In this document: positions 8,161 through 16,875 of the stretch, piece by piece | How the letters are laid out: each line of letters starts with the position of its first letter | Position numbering within the stretch: the first letter of the stretch is position 1 | The notes under the pieces: model-generated | What the model saw: only the letters and a program-made list of their open reading frames with translations | Databases searched by the model: none | What the model was told of the DNA's origin: nothing | Origin: Chitinophaga sp. | Lineage (GTDB): Bacteria; Bacteroidota; Bacteroidia; Chitinophagales; Chitinophagaceae | Direction: 5' to 3' | Length of the DNA stretch: 64,000 nt | NCBI RefSeq assembly: GCF_017745275.1 | Contig: NZ_JAGHZS010000003.1 | Span: forward strand, 242,693 to 306,692 | Position numbers and translations under genes: made by a program

Positions 8161-8922
8161 ATGCTTAAACGTTCATTATTAGTCCTGCTGGGCTTTTTTT
8201 GCCTGCAGGCCAGCCAGGCACAGTTCCTGAAAAAATTGGGCAAACAGTTGGAAACTGCTGCCAATCAAAATAACAGCACCAACACTAATTCTTCCGGCCC
8301 CTCTCTTGCCGGCTTAACAGAGTCTGATGCTGGTGGTGCTATCAAAGAAGCCCTGGCTAAAGGAGTGGCAGCAGGTATTGCCAAACTCAATAAAAAAGAC
8401 GGATTTTTTGGTAGTGATGTATATAAATTATTGCTGCCACCAGACGCGGTGAAAATTGGGAACACCCTGCGTCAAATCGGGCTGGGGCCACAAGTAGATA
8501 AAGCAATTCTGCAAATCAACCGTTCTGCAGAAAAAGCAGTAGGATACGCAGCGCCCATCTTTGTATCTGCCATTAAGCAAATGACATTGACAGATGCATT
8601 GAACCTGGTAAAAGGTGGTCAAACTTCTGCTACTGACTTCTTCAAAAGCAAAACAACAGACTCGCTGAAAACAGCTTTCATGCCTGTTATTAAGAAAACG
8701 CTGGATAGCACTGCTGCTACCCGTTATTATTCAGATATCGTTAATAACTACAACAAGCTGCCTACTACTTTCAACAAAGTAAATCCGGATCTGCAGGACT
8801 ACGTAACTACCATGGCCGTAAATGCCCTGTTTGACCAGATTGCGAAAGAAGAATTAGCGATTCGTGCTAATCCTGCCGCCAGAACTACTGATTTGTTGAA
8901 GAAGGTGTTTGGAGCGAAGTAG
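8161..8922 (+). CDS. DUF4197 domain secreted protein
   Basis: The ATG at 8161 gives 253 residues starting with a clear signal peptide (MLKRSLLVLLGFFCLQASQA, cleaved before QFLKK). The mature part matches the DUF4197 pattern: GGAIKEALAKGVAAGIAKLNK, then YKLLLPPDAVKIGNTLRQIG, and late TTMAVNALFDQIAKEE. The domain is periplasmic or outer-membrane associated and has no established function. A further upstream in-frame TTG at 8131 would place the signal peptide internally and is rejected. Confidence 0.85.
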   Translation: MLKRSLLVLLGFFCLQASQAQFLKKLGKQLETAANQNNSTNTNSSGPSLAGLTESDAGGAIKEALAKGVAAGIAKLNKKDGFFGSDVYKLLLPPDAVKIGNTLRQIGLGPQVDKAILQINRSAEKAVGYAAPIFVSAIKQMTLTDALNLVKGGQTSATDFFKSKTTDSLKTAFMPVIKKTLDSTAATRYYSDIVNNYNKLPTTFNKVNPDLQDYVTTMAVNALFDQIAKEELAIRANPAARTTDLLKKVFGAK

Positions 8923-9058
8923 TATAAAGCAGAAAGCATAAAGCGAAAAGCATAAAGCTATTATAGCGAATGATTAGCGCGAGTATTGAAAGTACTTACC
9001 CGCTCTGTTCATTCGCTATAATAGCTTTATGCTTTTCGCTTTATGCTTTCTGCTCAAT
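8923..9058. repeat. Class B heptad palindrome (copy B2), 46-bp perfect arms
   Basis: Arms 8928-8973 and 9009-9054 are perfectly complementary over 46 bp around a 35-nt loop. The left arm reads as units GCAGAAA, GCATAAA, GCGAAAA, GCATAAA, GCTATTA, then TAGCGAATGA. The private unit GCGAAAA has its exact complement in the other arm. It fills almost the whole gap between two convergent genes. Confidence 0.85.
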
Positions 9059-9064
9059 TTCTTA

Positions 9065-9952
9065 CTATTGCCCCGCCGCCGTCAAAAGCACCTGCCAGGC
9101 GGCGCTTACTTTCCCTTCATCGAGTAATTTCCGGGCATAGCGATGTAACTCTTTATCCATTTCTTCCGGTGTAACACTGTAGTACTGGATAATATTTTTG
9201 AGATGGTCGTCATAAAAGGCGGCATCTATGGTTGGCATTTCATGTACATTGCCCAATTGTCCGAGGTGGTTGCCGGTAAGAATGGTACTGTTGCGGATGG
9301 TAGCAGGCAGCGCATCTACGCCGATACCTAGCTGGGTATTCGGCTTTGCTACTTCAAATACAGCATTGCCGGAGGCACGGCAGTAATAATCGCCGCCCAT
9401 GCGTGCTACCAGGTCTATTTTATGTGGATCTATTTTACCTGCGGCATCAAGTATGTTTTCGTTGAGGTGTATCATTACCGGCTCACAGATAACCAGGTTG
9501 CCGGCTCCCCCCTCCTGTCCTGTTTCAATGATTTGTTTTACGATACACTCAAATTGCACAGGGCTTTCCTTTACGCGGAATGGTTTTACTTTTTCAGATG
9601 GCAGTGGCGTGAAGCCTGCTTTCTCAAATTCGTTGGTGCCCGTCGGGTACTCGCAACTGCTGAGCGAGGTTTGCTGTACCATCGCATAGTTTACTACATT
9701 GATCACCACTTCTTTGGTAGCATATACATTTTCCAGTGTATGCTTTACCGTATTATCGCGCACCCGGCGTGACGGTGAAAATATCAGGGTAGGCGGATTG
9801 GAGCCAAATACATTAAAGAAGCTGAAGGGCGACAAATTAGGTCGTCCATCTGCATCGATGGTACTGGCAAAGCAGATTGGACGCGGAGCAATGGCGCCCT
9901 GCAAATAGGCCTGCAACTCAACGGTTTTTAACTGAGACGGATCTATTTGCAT
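9065..9952 (-). CDS. Flavin reductase-like FMN-binding split-barrel protein
   Basis: A 295-residue flavin reductase domain protein. The N-terminal half has the family layout: QGAIAPRPICFASTIDADGRPNLSPFSFFN, then PPTLIFSPSRR and TKEVVINVVNYAMV. Such proteins bind FMN, and some supply reduced flavin to oxygenases. The ATG at 9952 is chosen because it lies 2 nt after the upstream FAH-family gene stop; a longer in-frame start would overlap that gene. The pairing suggests a shared role in aromatic or organic-acid catabolism, which is an inference. Confidence 0.88.
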   Translation of the reverse strand: MQIDPSQLKTVELQAYLQGAIAPRPICFASTIDADGRPNLSPFSFFNVFGSNPPTLIFSPSRRVRDNTVKHTLENVYATKEVVINVVNYAMVQQTSLSSCEYPTGTNEFEKAGFTPLPSEKVKPFRVKESPVQFECIVKQIIETGQEGGAGNLVICEPVMIHLNENILDAAGKIDPHKIDLVARMGGDYYCRASGNAVFEVAKPNTQLGIGVDALPATIRNSTILTGNHLGQLGNVHEMPTIDAAFYDDHLKNIIQYYSVTPEEMDKELHRYARKLLDEGKVSAAWQVLLTAAGQ

Positions 9953-9954
9953 GT

Positions 9955-10968
9955 TTATGCTTTTTTCTTGAGTGCCAGCAGGGAAAAGTCGGTGTCTTCT
10001 TTTACAATGGTATTGGTAAGTACGCCTAAACCGGTGATTTCCATTTCTACCACGTCGCCGGGTTGCAGCCATTGTTCAGTGTAATCCGGGTCATTCAGTT
10101 TGCCGGTGCCGTTCAGCTCCAGGAAACAGCCGGTGCCTACGGTACCGCTACCAATGATATCGCCGGGGAGGATATTTACGCCATAAGCGCAACGTTCAAT
10201 GATTTCAGCAAAGGTCCAGTCCATATCGCCCATGTTACCTTCACTAACGGTGACACCGTTTACCTTACAGGTCATTTTCAGGTCGTAGTTATTGCCGGTA
10301 TGATTAGGTTTGGCGGGTATTTTCAGCGATTCCAGTTCATCAGGAGTAACCAGCATTGGGCCTACTACGGTGCTGAAGTCTTTACCCTTGGCAGGTCCGA
10401 GGTTGAGTAGCATTTCTTCCATTTGGAGGGTACGTGCGCTCATATCGTTCATGATCATGTAGCCACCAATATAATCGTCTGCTTCTGCAGCAGTAACATT
10501 GCGGCCAGCTTTGCAGATAACCACTGCTACTTCCAGTTCAAAATCCAGTTTCTGGAAGTGATCCGGCATACAGTGGATATCGCCGGGGCCCTGTATGGCG
10601 TTATGATTGGTGAAATAGAAAATCGGGTACTGATCAAATTCCGGGATCATAGGCACCTTGCGGTTACGGCGTGCGGCCGCCACATGCTGACGAAAAGCGT
10701 ATCCATCGCGGCAGGAAGTAGGAAATGGTACAGGAGACAGCAACTGCACACTTTCCACCGGAATACCGGTAGCACCACTGGGGTTCTTACCTGCTTTCAG
10801 CAGGGCATCTGCTTGTTTGGCAATGTCAATTACGTCTTCCCACATCATCAGGAACATGCCCATGTTATTTGGAAGATCCGGGAAAAGTTCCTGGGTATTG
10901 TATAACAGGCCATTTACCAGGATGGCTAACTGGTCTGTTTCCTCTCTTAAATAGCTTACTAGTTTCAT
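9955..10968 (-). CDS. Fumarylacetoacetate hydrolase family protein
   Basis: The 337 residues fit FAH-family hydrolases or decarboxylases that cleave C-C bonds in aromatic catabolism, for example fumarylacetoacetate from tyrosine. Metal ligands are visible as the ExE pair in KLDFELEVAVVI and the Asp in GGYMIMNDMSAR; LPGDIIGSGTVGTGC is the typical late active-site loop. It is first in an operon with the flavin reductase gene 2 nt downstream. A TAnnTTTG box lies upstream. No homogentisate dioxygenase gene is in the window, so the substrate is unproven. Confidence 0.88.
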   Translation of the reverse strand: MKLVSYLREETDQLAILVNGLLYNTQELFPDLPNNMGMFLMMWEDVIDIAKQADALLKAGKNPSGATGIPVESVQLLSPVPFPTSCRDGYAFRQHVAAARRNRKVPMIPEFDQYPIFYFTNHNAIQGPGDIHCMPDHFQKLDFELEVAVVICKAGRNVTAAEADDYIGGYMIMNDMSARTLQMEEMLLNLGPAKGKDFSTVVGPMLVTPDELESLKIPAKPNHTGNNYDLKMTCKVNGVTVSEGNMGDMDWTFAEIIERCAYGVNILPGDIIGSGTVGTGCFLELNGTGKLNDPDYTEQWLQPGDVVEMEITGLGVLTNTIVKEDTDFSLLALKKKA

Positions 10969-11000
10969 GTGTTGGTAATTGTTCTGGTTGTATGATGGGC

Positions 11001-11008
11001 CAAATATA
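11001..11008 (-). promoter_or_regulatory. -7 box TATATTTG for the FAH/flavin reductase operon
   Basis: Reads TATATTTG on the minus strand, 32 nt before the FAH-family ATG. This is an exact TAnnTTTG match; no -33 TTG is at the expected spacing. Confidence 0.45.
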
Positions 11009-11129
11009 AGAATGGGCTTTAAATGGTTTAGCTATTTTTTTTCGTTCGGCCCTGTCTTTCCCAAAAGATCATAAAAAGGGTGTTACAGCCAGCTAATTGC
11101 TTTATATTTATAAACAGAACACCACGTAT

Positions 11130-12383
11130 ATGCGTTCCTGTTTGCTGATCTTGTTATGCTATAGCCATCTCTTTATTGTACAGGGGCAATCCCGTACAGA
11201 TACGATGCTGCAAAATTTGTTGCAGCGGGAAGGCTCCCCGGTCCTGAAGCATATCTTGCAATATCCTGATTCATTCCGCTACCAGCTTATTTATACGCAG
11301 ATTGACCGGGATGCGGATAATACCCCTCATTTTAAAAATTACTACCTGGACGTAGACGCCGGTAAGTATTACAATCCGGCCAGTACAGTGAAGTTGCCAA
11401 TTGCTTTGCTGGCGTTGGAAAAGCTCCATGAGCTGAATATTCCGGGACTGACCGGGAATACGCCTATGCTGACAGACAGCGCCTGGCAGGGGCAGGAAAA
11501 AGTGTATACAGACAGCTCGGCGAAGAATTTGTTGCCATCTATCTACCACTACATCAAAAAGGTGTTCCTGATCAGCGATAACGATGCCTATAACCGCTTG
11601 TATGAGTTTGTGGGGCAACAACGGATTCATGAAAGATTATGGGCCATGGGGTACAAAAATGTGCGTATCGTGCGTCGTTTTATGCCGCTTACAGAAGAAG
11701 AAAACAGGCATACCAATCCCCTGCGTTTTGTGGAAAACGGGCGGCTCATTTATGCGCAGCCGGCCGCTTATGACACGCTGACGTTCGATTACAGCCACCA
11801 GGTAACCATCGGTCAGGGCTACCTGGACAAAAACGACCGGCTTGTATTTGCACCGATGGATTTTACGAAGCACAACAATTTTGCGTTAGGGGATTTACAG
11901 CGCATGCTGCAGTCTGTGTTGTTTCCCACATCTGTGGCTGCCTCTGCGCGGTTCCATCTCACAAAAGAAGACCAGCGGTTTTTATACCGTTATATGTCGC
12001 AATATCCATCGGAAACGTTATGGCCTAAGTATGATACCACCGAGTATTACAACAGCTTTACCAAGTTTTTTTTCTTTAAAGACGGGAAACAAAACATTCC
12101 ATCTTATATACGTGTATTTAATAAGGCTGGCTGGTCTTACGGGTTCTTGACGGATGCGGCCTATGTGGTGGACTTCAGGCACAAAGTAGAGTTTATGCTG
12201 ACAGGCAATATTTATGTGAACCGGGATGGTATTTTGAATGATAATAAATATGAATATGATGGAGATGGCTATCCATTTTTCAGAGAGATAGGCGAAATTA
12301 TTTACAAATACGAATTGCAGCGTAAAAAAAAGTATTTACCTAATCTGCAGCGATTTAAGATCAATTATAAGGAAGAGGAGTAA
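11130..12383 (+). CDS. Class A beta-lactamase-like serine hydrolase
   Basis: A 417-residue secreted protein of the penicillin-recognising serine hydrolase superfamily. A signal peptide (MRSCLLILLCYSHLFIVQGQ) is followed by the active-site tetrad Ser85-T-V-Lys88 in NPASTVKLP, an SDN motif at about 149-151 (SDNDAYNRLYEF) and a KAG triad replacing KTG in NKAGWSYGFLTD. It is longer than classical class A enzymes (about 290 aa), with a large insertion before the KAG element. It may be a peptidoglycan or peptide hydrolase rather than a resistance enzyme. The ATG at 11130 is preferred over a TTG at 11097. Confidence 0.82.
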   Translation: MRSCLLILLCYSHLFIVQGQSRTDTMLQNLLQREGSPVLKHILQYPDSFRYQLIYTQIDRDADNTPHFKNYYLDVDAGKYYNPASTVKLPIALLALEKLHELNIPGLTGNTPMLTDSAWQGQEKVYTDSSAKNLLPSIYHYIKKVFLISDNDAYNRLYEFVGQQRIHERLWAMGYKNVRIVRRFMPLTEEENRHTNPLRFVENGRLIYAQPAAYDTLTFDYSHQVTIGQGYLDKNDRLVFAPMDFTKHNNFALGDLQRMLQSVLFPTSVAASARFHLTKEDQRFLYRYMSQYPSETLWPKYDTTEYYNSFTKFFFFKDGKQNIPSYIRVFNKAGWSYGFLTDAAYVVDFRHKVEFMLTGNIYVNRDGILNDNKYEYDGDGYPFFREIGEIIYKYELQRKKKYLPNLQRFKINYKEEE

Positions 12384-12447
12384 GGGGATAGATAATATTT
12401 ATAATCTTTTGGTATTGTATAATGCGGGAAATAATACATGAACGTTG

Positions 12448-12455
12448 TACTTTTG
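12448..12455 (+). promoter_or_regulatory. -7 box TACTTTTG upstream of the fatty-acid hydroxylase gene
   Basis: Exact TAnnTTTG match 109 nt before the ATG at 12565; no -33 TTG at standard spacing. Confidence 0.35.
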
Positions 12456-12564
12456 CTTTTTACCGACAGCCATATCTGAAATGTGTACCATTTTTGAGAC
12501 TACTGCCGGGGTTTATCAGGAAGGTTTTTATTCATATCCCGTAACTACTCTCTAAAATTCGGTT

Positions 12565-13221
12565 ATGAAGTTTGAAAAGATTAAGAACAAAGGACAGGCA
12601 AGATTATTTGAAAGCCAGTATCTGGAGATGCTGACCAAAACGCATCCATTGGTGATCTGGGGGCTGTATTTGCCCATTATTGGTTATATGCTTTACTATA
12701 GCCACAATACGTTAGGTTTTACACCGGGCACCGTATTCGGAATATTCATTGGGGCCATGGCTTTTTGGTCATTTTTTGAGTATATCATGCATCGGTTTAT
12801 GTTTCACTTTGCCAGCGATAATCCTAAAGTGCAACGTTTTATTTACGTGATGCATGGTAATCACCATGAGTATCCGAGAGACAAGCAACGGTTGTTTATG
12901 CCTCCCGTACCCAGCCTGATACTCGCTTCCGTCATTTTTGGCGCGCAATATATCTTCCTGCGGCAAATCACTTTTATGTTTTTCCCCGGGTTTATCCTGG
13001 GATACCTGATTTATGGTAGCATGCACTACGCTATTCATGCGTGGAATCCACCATTCCGGTTTATGAAACCGCTGTGGCGCAACCATCACCTGCATCACTA
13101 TAAAAGTGAAGACAAAGGTTTTGGGGTGAGTTCTTCCATATGGGATCGGGTATTTGGTACTTTCTTCGATTTGGACAAAGAGAAGGAAGACAAAGAAAAA
13201 GTAAAGGAGTTAACTTTTTAG
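12565..13221 (+). CDS. Sterol desaturase/fatty acid hydroxylase family protein
   Basis: A 218-residue membrane di-iron enzyme. The histidine clusters are all present: HRFMFHF, HGNHHEYP, HYAIHAW and NHHLHHY, set between about four transmembrane segments. The arrangement and GVSSSIWDRVFGT resemble the C-terminal domain of fatty acid 2-hydroxylases (Scs7/FA2H), without the cytochrome b5 domain. Hydroxylation of fatty acids or sphingolipids is plausible, as Bacteroidota make such lipids, but the substrate is inferred. The TAG stop is part of the 7-bp repeat run that begins the following palindrome. Confidence 0.88.
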   Translation: MKFEKIKNKGQARLFESQYLEMLTKTHPLVIWGLYLPIIGYMLYYSHNTLGFTPGTVFGIFIGAMAFWSFFEYIMHRFMFHFASDNPKVQRFIYVMHGNHHEYPRDKQRLFMPPVPSLILASVIFGAQYIFLRQITFMFFPGFILGYLIYGSMHYAIHAWNPPFRFMKPLWRNHHLHHYKSEDKGFGVSSSIWDRVFGTFFDLDKEKEDKEKVKELTF

Positions 13222-13313
13222 CTTTTAGCCATTAGTTATTAGCTTTTAGCAAAAATGCAGCGGAGATTAATCTTCGCTGCATTTTTGCTAAAAGCTAATA
13301 GCTAACTGCTAAA
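13217..13313. repeat. Class A heptad palindrome (copy A2)
   Basis: Units of TTAGCNN type start at the upstream stop codon. Inner arms 13241-13266 and 13271-13296 match in 25 of 26 positions and contain the same ATGCAGCGGAGA core as copy A1. It lies between convergent genes. Confidence 0.8.
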
Positions 13314-13320
13314 CGCGGAT

Positions 13321-13665
13321 TTACCATCTTTCTTCGTCATCAGGTAAATTATCCTGTTTATACGTAGCCCTCGAGGCAATTTTTTGTAGTTGTCGTTCAA
13401 TAATCAGTGCTGCAATTGACTTATACGGATCTGTAGCATTAGCCGCCGCGTTTTCCAGTATTTGTTTTACACGTTTTTCAGATACATCTGTGCGGTACAG
13501 CAAAAAGATAAACTGTTGAAAGTTTTCACTGATCAGTATTTCCAGCCTTTTAGCGAGTATCTCTTCCAGTAATTCGTAACTAACATTAACGGGCACACTT
13601 ATTTCGAAGTTATCCTGCGCCCATGTAGCCGCTTCCTGCAGGTATAATACTGGCAATGCTGTCAT
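13321..13665 (-). CDS. Conserved hypothetical protein, 114 aa
   Basis: A small soluble, mostly helical protein (ISYELLEEILAKRLEILISENFQQFIFLLYRTDVSEKRVKQIL-like pattern, shortened here) with an acidic tail DDEERW. I do not recognise a named domain; similar short proteins are common in Bacteroidota next to unrelated genes. Its ATG overlaps the upstream stop by one base (TAATG), so it is translationally coupled to the DUF6263-like gene and is last in a three-gene minus-strand operon. Confidence 0.75.
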   Translation of the reverse strand: MTALPVLYLQEAATWAQDNFEISVPVNVSYELLEEILAKRLEILISENFQQFIFLLYRTDVSEKRVKQILENAAANATDPYKSIAALIIERQLQKIASRATYKQDNLPDDEERW

Positions 13666-14612
13666 TATTTCATTTGTTTGATTTTGTAAGAAGCGTTGGT
13701 CACTACTTTCACCGGCACTTTCAGGTCGTGCTTAATACGTTTGGCTTTGTTGGCTTTGTAGGTGTAGTCGCCGGACATATCCGTGTTTTGGACGCAGATG
13801 CTGGGAAGCCCGCTGCTACGCATAATCAGGTAGTTAGAAGATGTGGTACCTGAAATTTCTGCAGTAGCTTTAATACCATCATCGAGGGTGAGCAGTTGTA
13901 CTTTGTCTGTTTTGATTTTATTGGTACCACCCACTTTAGCGGTTTGAGCGTCCCAGGTTTGCAGGTTCCAGTAAAGATCAACACTGCCTACCAGGCCTCC
14001 CCGTAAAGGCACATTTTCTTCCCATTGCGTTCCTGTTTTAATGCCGTGAGCAGGATACATGATGAGTAGTTGTTCCAGCCAGCTTTGGAACGCGGAAGTA
14101 CCAAACTGGTCTTTCATCAGTTTTTTATAAGCTTCCTGTTCATCTTTTTTCAGATCATTGAAAACGTTGCTGGCGTTATCGAGGATATTATCCAGTCCTT
14201 CTACTTTATTAATGATGCCGGTAGTTTGTATTTCAACAGTAAAGGGTTGATTCAATACTTTCGCAAGCCCGGCCTGGAAAGGTTCGTCGGCTTTGGCTAC
14301 TTTGGCATCTACGAAGATGTTTTGATTTTTAGCGTTGAAATTGAATTTCAAATCTTTGTATCGGAAGGTGAGGGTGGTTTTGCCGGGTTGTACATCCGTT
14401 ACATCTATGGTAATGATATTGTTGTAGTCGCGGGTAGTGCGTTGTACAATGTCGTTGACTGTCATATAGGTTTCACTCCTGCTTTTCTGTTCCAGCTCAA
14501 ACAGTTCTCCTTTATGGAAGGTATAGTTGAGGGCTACATACTCCTGTGCATTGGCGGAAAAGGCCAGTGTTACTACCATTACAATCAGTCCCGAAATTCT
14601 TTTCATTACCAT
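13665..14612 (-). CDS. Secreted DUF6263-like protein
   Basis: About 315 residues with a signal peptide (MKRISGLIVMVVTLAFSANA, before QEYVALNY). The mature part is beta-rich with YTFHKGELFELEQKSRSE and MYPAHGIKTGTQWEENVPLRGG, resembling the DUF6263 family of Bacteroidota. No enzymatic motif is visible. The start could be 14612 (MVMKR) or 14606 (MKR); both keep the signal peptide. It lies 11 nt after the TIGR02757 gene and overlaps the next gene by one base. Confidence 0.7.
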   Translation of the reverse strand: MVMKRISGLIVMVVTLAFSANAQEYVALNYTFHKGELFELEQKSRSETYMTVNDIVQRTTRDYNNIITIDVTDVQPGKTTLTFRYKDLKFNFNAKNQNIFVDAKVAKADEPFQAGLAKVLNQPFTVEIQTTGIINKVEGLDNILDNASNVFNDLKKDEQEAYKKLMKDQFGTSAFQSWLEQLLIMYPAHGIKTGTQWEENVPLRGGLVGSVDLYWNLQTWDAQTAKVGGTNKIKTDKVQLLTLDDGIKATAEISGTTSSNYLIMRSSGLPSICVQNTDMSGDYTYKANKAKRIKHDLKVPVKVVTNASYKIKQMK

Positions 14613-14623
14613 TTTTTATTTGA

Positions 14624-15397
14624 TCAAACATATTTTTCAATTACGCCCAATCCAAATAAGGCAAAATCGTACCTGGCAGGATCGTCAGGGTCGAGTTTTC
14701 TTAGTTGGTGAGTGAGGGCGGCGGCTGTTTTCCAATCAGCTTTTGCTTCTGTTATCAGGCCCAGTCTGGCTGCTACCCTACTTACGTGTACATCCATCGG
14801 GCAAACCAGTTGTGCCGGTGATATGTGTTGCCAAAGCCCAAAATCCACGCCATTTTCATCTTGCCTTACCATCCAGCGCAAATACATGTTCAATCGTTTG
14901 CAGGCAGAGTTCTTAGCCGGTGTGGCAATATGTTTTTCTGTTCTCTGCGGATGTTCCAGCGAAAAAAATACTTTCCGGAATCCCGTCAGTGCTTTTTCCA
15001 CATTATCATCCTGTGGGCTGAGATGTGCACTGAAAGCAAATTCCAGCGATGTTACATTGGTATAATAATGCTGGAGAAACTCTACAAAGTATAGCAAATC
15101 CAGGCCGTTGAACGTACGGTGACAAAATGAAAATAATTTCATCCGGTCTTTTGGCTGATGATGACGGATATAATCATACGGTGAATTATCCATCATGTTC
15201 ATCAGTTCCGTGCATTTGTTGATAATACTGGTCCGGTTTCCCCAGGCCAGTATGGCCGCAAAAAGACCGGATATTTCAATATCCTGCAATACACTGAAAC
15301 GGTGCGGTATGCAAACGGGGTCATTTGCTATAAAGTCCGTGTGGTTGTAATACGCGGCCTTTGCATCCAAAAACTCCCTTAGTTTCTCGATTTTCAT
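14624..15397 (-). CDS. TIGR02757 family protein
   Basis: The 257 residues match the TIGR02757 (DUF2400) family: DPVCIPHRFSVLQDIEISGLFAAILAWGNR near the N-terminus, PKDRMKLFSFCHRTFNGLDLLYFVEFLQ in the middle, then KRLNMYLRWMVRQDENGVDFGLW. The C-terminal part resembles a helix-hairpin-helix DNA glycosylase-like fold (PMDVHVSRVAARLGL), which suggests nucleic-acid binding, but no function has been shown to my knowledge. It is first in a compact minus-strand operon. Confidence 0.85.
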   Translation of the reverse strand: MKIEKLREFLDAKAAYYNHTDFIANDPVCIPHRFSVLQDIEISGLFAAILAWGNRTSIINKCTELMNMMDNSPYDYIRHHQPKDRMKLFSFCHRTFNGLDLLYFVEFLQHYYTNVTSLEFAFSAHLSPQDDNVEKALTGFRKVFFSLEHPQRTEKHIATPAKNSACKRLNMYLRWMVRQDENGVDFGLWQHISPAQLVCPMDVHVSRVAARLGLITEAKADWKTAAALTHQLRKLDPDDPARYDFALFGLGVIEKYV

Positions 15398-15539
15398 AAG
15401 TTAAATCACGTGTATCACCGTCAACCGTTTTATATCAACAATCGCTTTTTTGACATAAAAAGGCGCTGGATATGGTTAGGGTAAATATTTACGTTCTGGT
15501 AAAGATAATTTTTACCGGATAAGAATTAAAATCTATTAC

Positions 15540-16679
15540 TTAACCGATGGCGTTGGCCAGATCAGCGGTAAGATCATCTGCATCTTCAATCCCTACACTT
15601 AACCGGATCAGGGAATCCACCAGGCCATTTTTCATTCTTTCCTCCCGGGGAATGGAAGCGTGGGTCATGCTGGCAGGATGTCCTATCAGTGATTCTACCC
15701 CACCCAGCGACTCGGCAAGTGAAAAGAGATGAGTAGTACTAAGGATGCGATTAGCGGCTTCAATACTGTCGTCTTTCAGGGTAAAAGACATCATGCCTCC
15801 GAAGCCACGCATCTGTTGTTTGGCAATATCATGATTAGGGTGGTCGGCAAATCCTGGCCAGTATACTTTGTCTACTTTGGGGTGGTTGCGGAGGAAATTA
15901 GCCACTACAACACCGTTTTCACAATGGCGCTGCATGCGCACATGTAAAGTTTTGATTCCGCGGAGCACCAGGAAGCAATCCTGTGGGCCTGGTACGGCAC
16001 CGCAACTATTTTGTATAAAATACAGGCGTTGGGCCAGGTCTTCATTTTTTACAATCACCGCGCCATGTACAACGTCGCTGTGGCCGCCCAGGTATTTGGT
16101 GGCGGAATGCAGCACAATATCGGCGCCGAGGTCGAGCGGATTTTGCAGGTAAGGTGAAGCAAAGGTGTTATCTACACAAAGCATGATTTCACTCTTACGG
16201 GCTATTTGTGCACAGGCAGCTATGTCGATGATTCTCAGGAGAGGATTGGTCGGTGTTTCCAGCCAGATCATCTTTGTTTGAGGCGTAATGTGCGCCTCTA
16301 TGTTTTTGGCATCAGACATATCTATGAACTTAAACCGGATACCGTAGCGCTCAAATACCTTGGTAAATATGCGATAGGTACCCCCATAGAGGTCGTTGGT
16401 GGCAATGACTTCATCGCCGGGATTCAGTAGCTTCATTACGCCATCGGTAGCTGCCAGCCCGCTCCCGAAGGAAATGCCATGTGTACCGTTTTCAATGGCT
16501 GCCAGTGCATTTTGCAGCGCATCGCGGGTAGGGTTTTGTGTCCTGGCATATTCATAGCCTTTATGTACCCCCGGCGCGCTTTGCACATAGGTAGATGTTT
16601 GAAAAATAGGTGTCATAATAGCACCGGTAGATGGATCGGGGGCTACACCTGCGTGTATGAGTTTTGTTCCCAGCTTCAT
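15540..16679 (-). CDS. metB: Cystathionine gamma-synthase/lyase-type PLP enzyme
   Basis: A 379-residue fold-type I PLP enzyme of the Cys/Met metabolism family. Key features are the N-terminal YEYARTQNPTRDALQ, the cofactor ring stacking region (DLYGGTYR), the WLETPTNPLL and CVDNTFASPY segments and the PLP Schiff-base Lys195 in SATKYLGGHSD. Sequence alone does not separate cystathionine gamma-synthase from gamma-lyase or O-acylhomoserine sulfhydrylase, so the symbol is tentative. It has its own TAnnTTTG promoter and no riboswitch that I can see. Confidence 0.85.
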   Translation of the reverse strand: MKLGTKLIHAGVAPDPSTGAIMTPIFQTSTYVQSAPGVHKGYEYARTQNPTRDALQNALAAIENGTHGISFGSGLAATDGVMKLLNPGDEVIATNDLYGGTYRIFTKVFERYGIRFKFIDMSDAKNIEAHITPQTKMIWLETPTNPLLRIIDIAACAQIARKSEIMLCVDNTFASPYLQNPLDLGADIVLHSATKYLGGHSDVVHGAVIVKNEDLAQRLYFIQNSCGAVPGPQDCFLVLRGIKTLHVRMQRHCENGVVVANFLRNHPKVDKVYWPGFADHPNHDIAKQQMRGFGGMMSFTLKDDSIEAANRILSTTHLFSLAESLGGVESLIGHPASMTHASIPREERMKNGLVDSLIRLSVGIEDADDLTADLANAIG

Positions 16680-16718
16680 GTCTTAAAGATTTAAAAATGA
16701 GTAATTTCTGGCGGTTTC

Positions 16719-16726
16719 CAAATATA
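16719..16726 (-). promoter_or_regulatory. -7 box TATATTTG for the metB-like gene
   Basis: Exact TAnnTTTG on the minus strand, 39 nt before the ATG at 16679. Confidence 0.45.
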
Positions 16727-16821
16727 CTCCAGTTTTTGCGATTGAACATGACCAAATGATGAGTAGTTATTGTCCATTTTAGCTGGTAGGAAAATATGAT
16801 CGTAAAAAACACAGCGGTTAC

Positions 16822-16840
16822 GAACATTTTTATATCGTTC
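16822..16840 (+). promoter_or_regulatory. GAAC-N11-GTTC inverted repeat upstream of unit S4
   Basis: GAAC 16822-16825 and GTTC 16837-16840, ending 35 nt before the TAGATTTG box. Spacing inside the repeat and to the -7 box matches S1 to within 1 nt, while intervening bases differ. Confidence 0.45.
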
Positions 16841-16875
16841 ACCAATTCACTCCTAACGGTTATGCATAATCGGAC

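Noticed and set aside
11130..12383. Acquired beta-lactamase resistance gene
   Set aside because: The protein is longer than class A enzymes, has KAG rather than KTG, and sits in a normal chromosomal context, so a housekeeping hydrolase is more likely.
14070..14711. 213-codon plus-strand frame over the DUF6263-like gene
   Set aside because: Antisense shadow; the minus-strand frame has a signal peptide and operon context.
15463..15515. GGATATGGTTA at 15468-15478 as a further S unit
   Set aside because: Only 11 nt match; no NTCT hairpin or -7 box is present. The nearby GGTAAA/TTTACC hairpin is more simply a weak metB terminator.
16680..16875. SAM or other riboswitch upstream of the metB-like gene
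   Set aside because: The leader on the minus strand is about 35 nt from the -7 box and shows no multi-stem structure.
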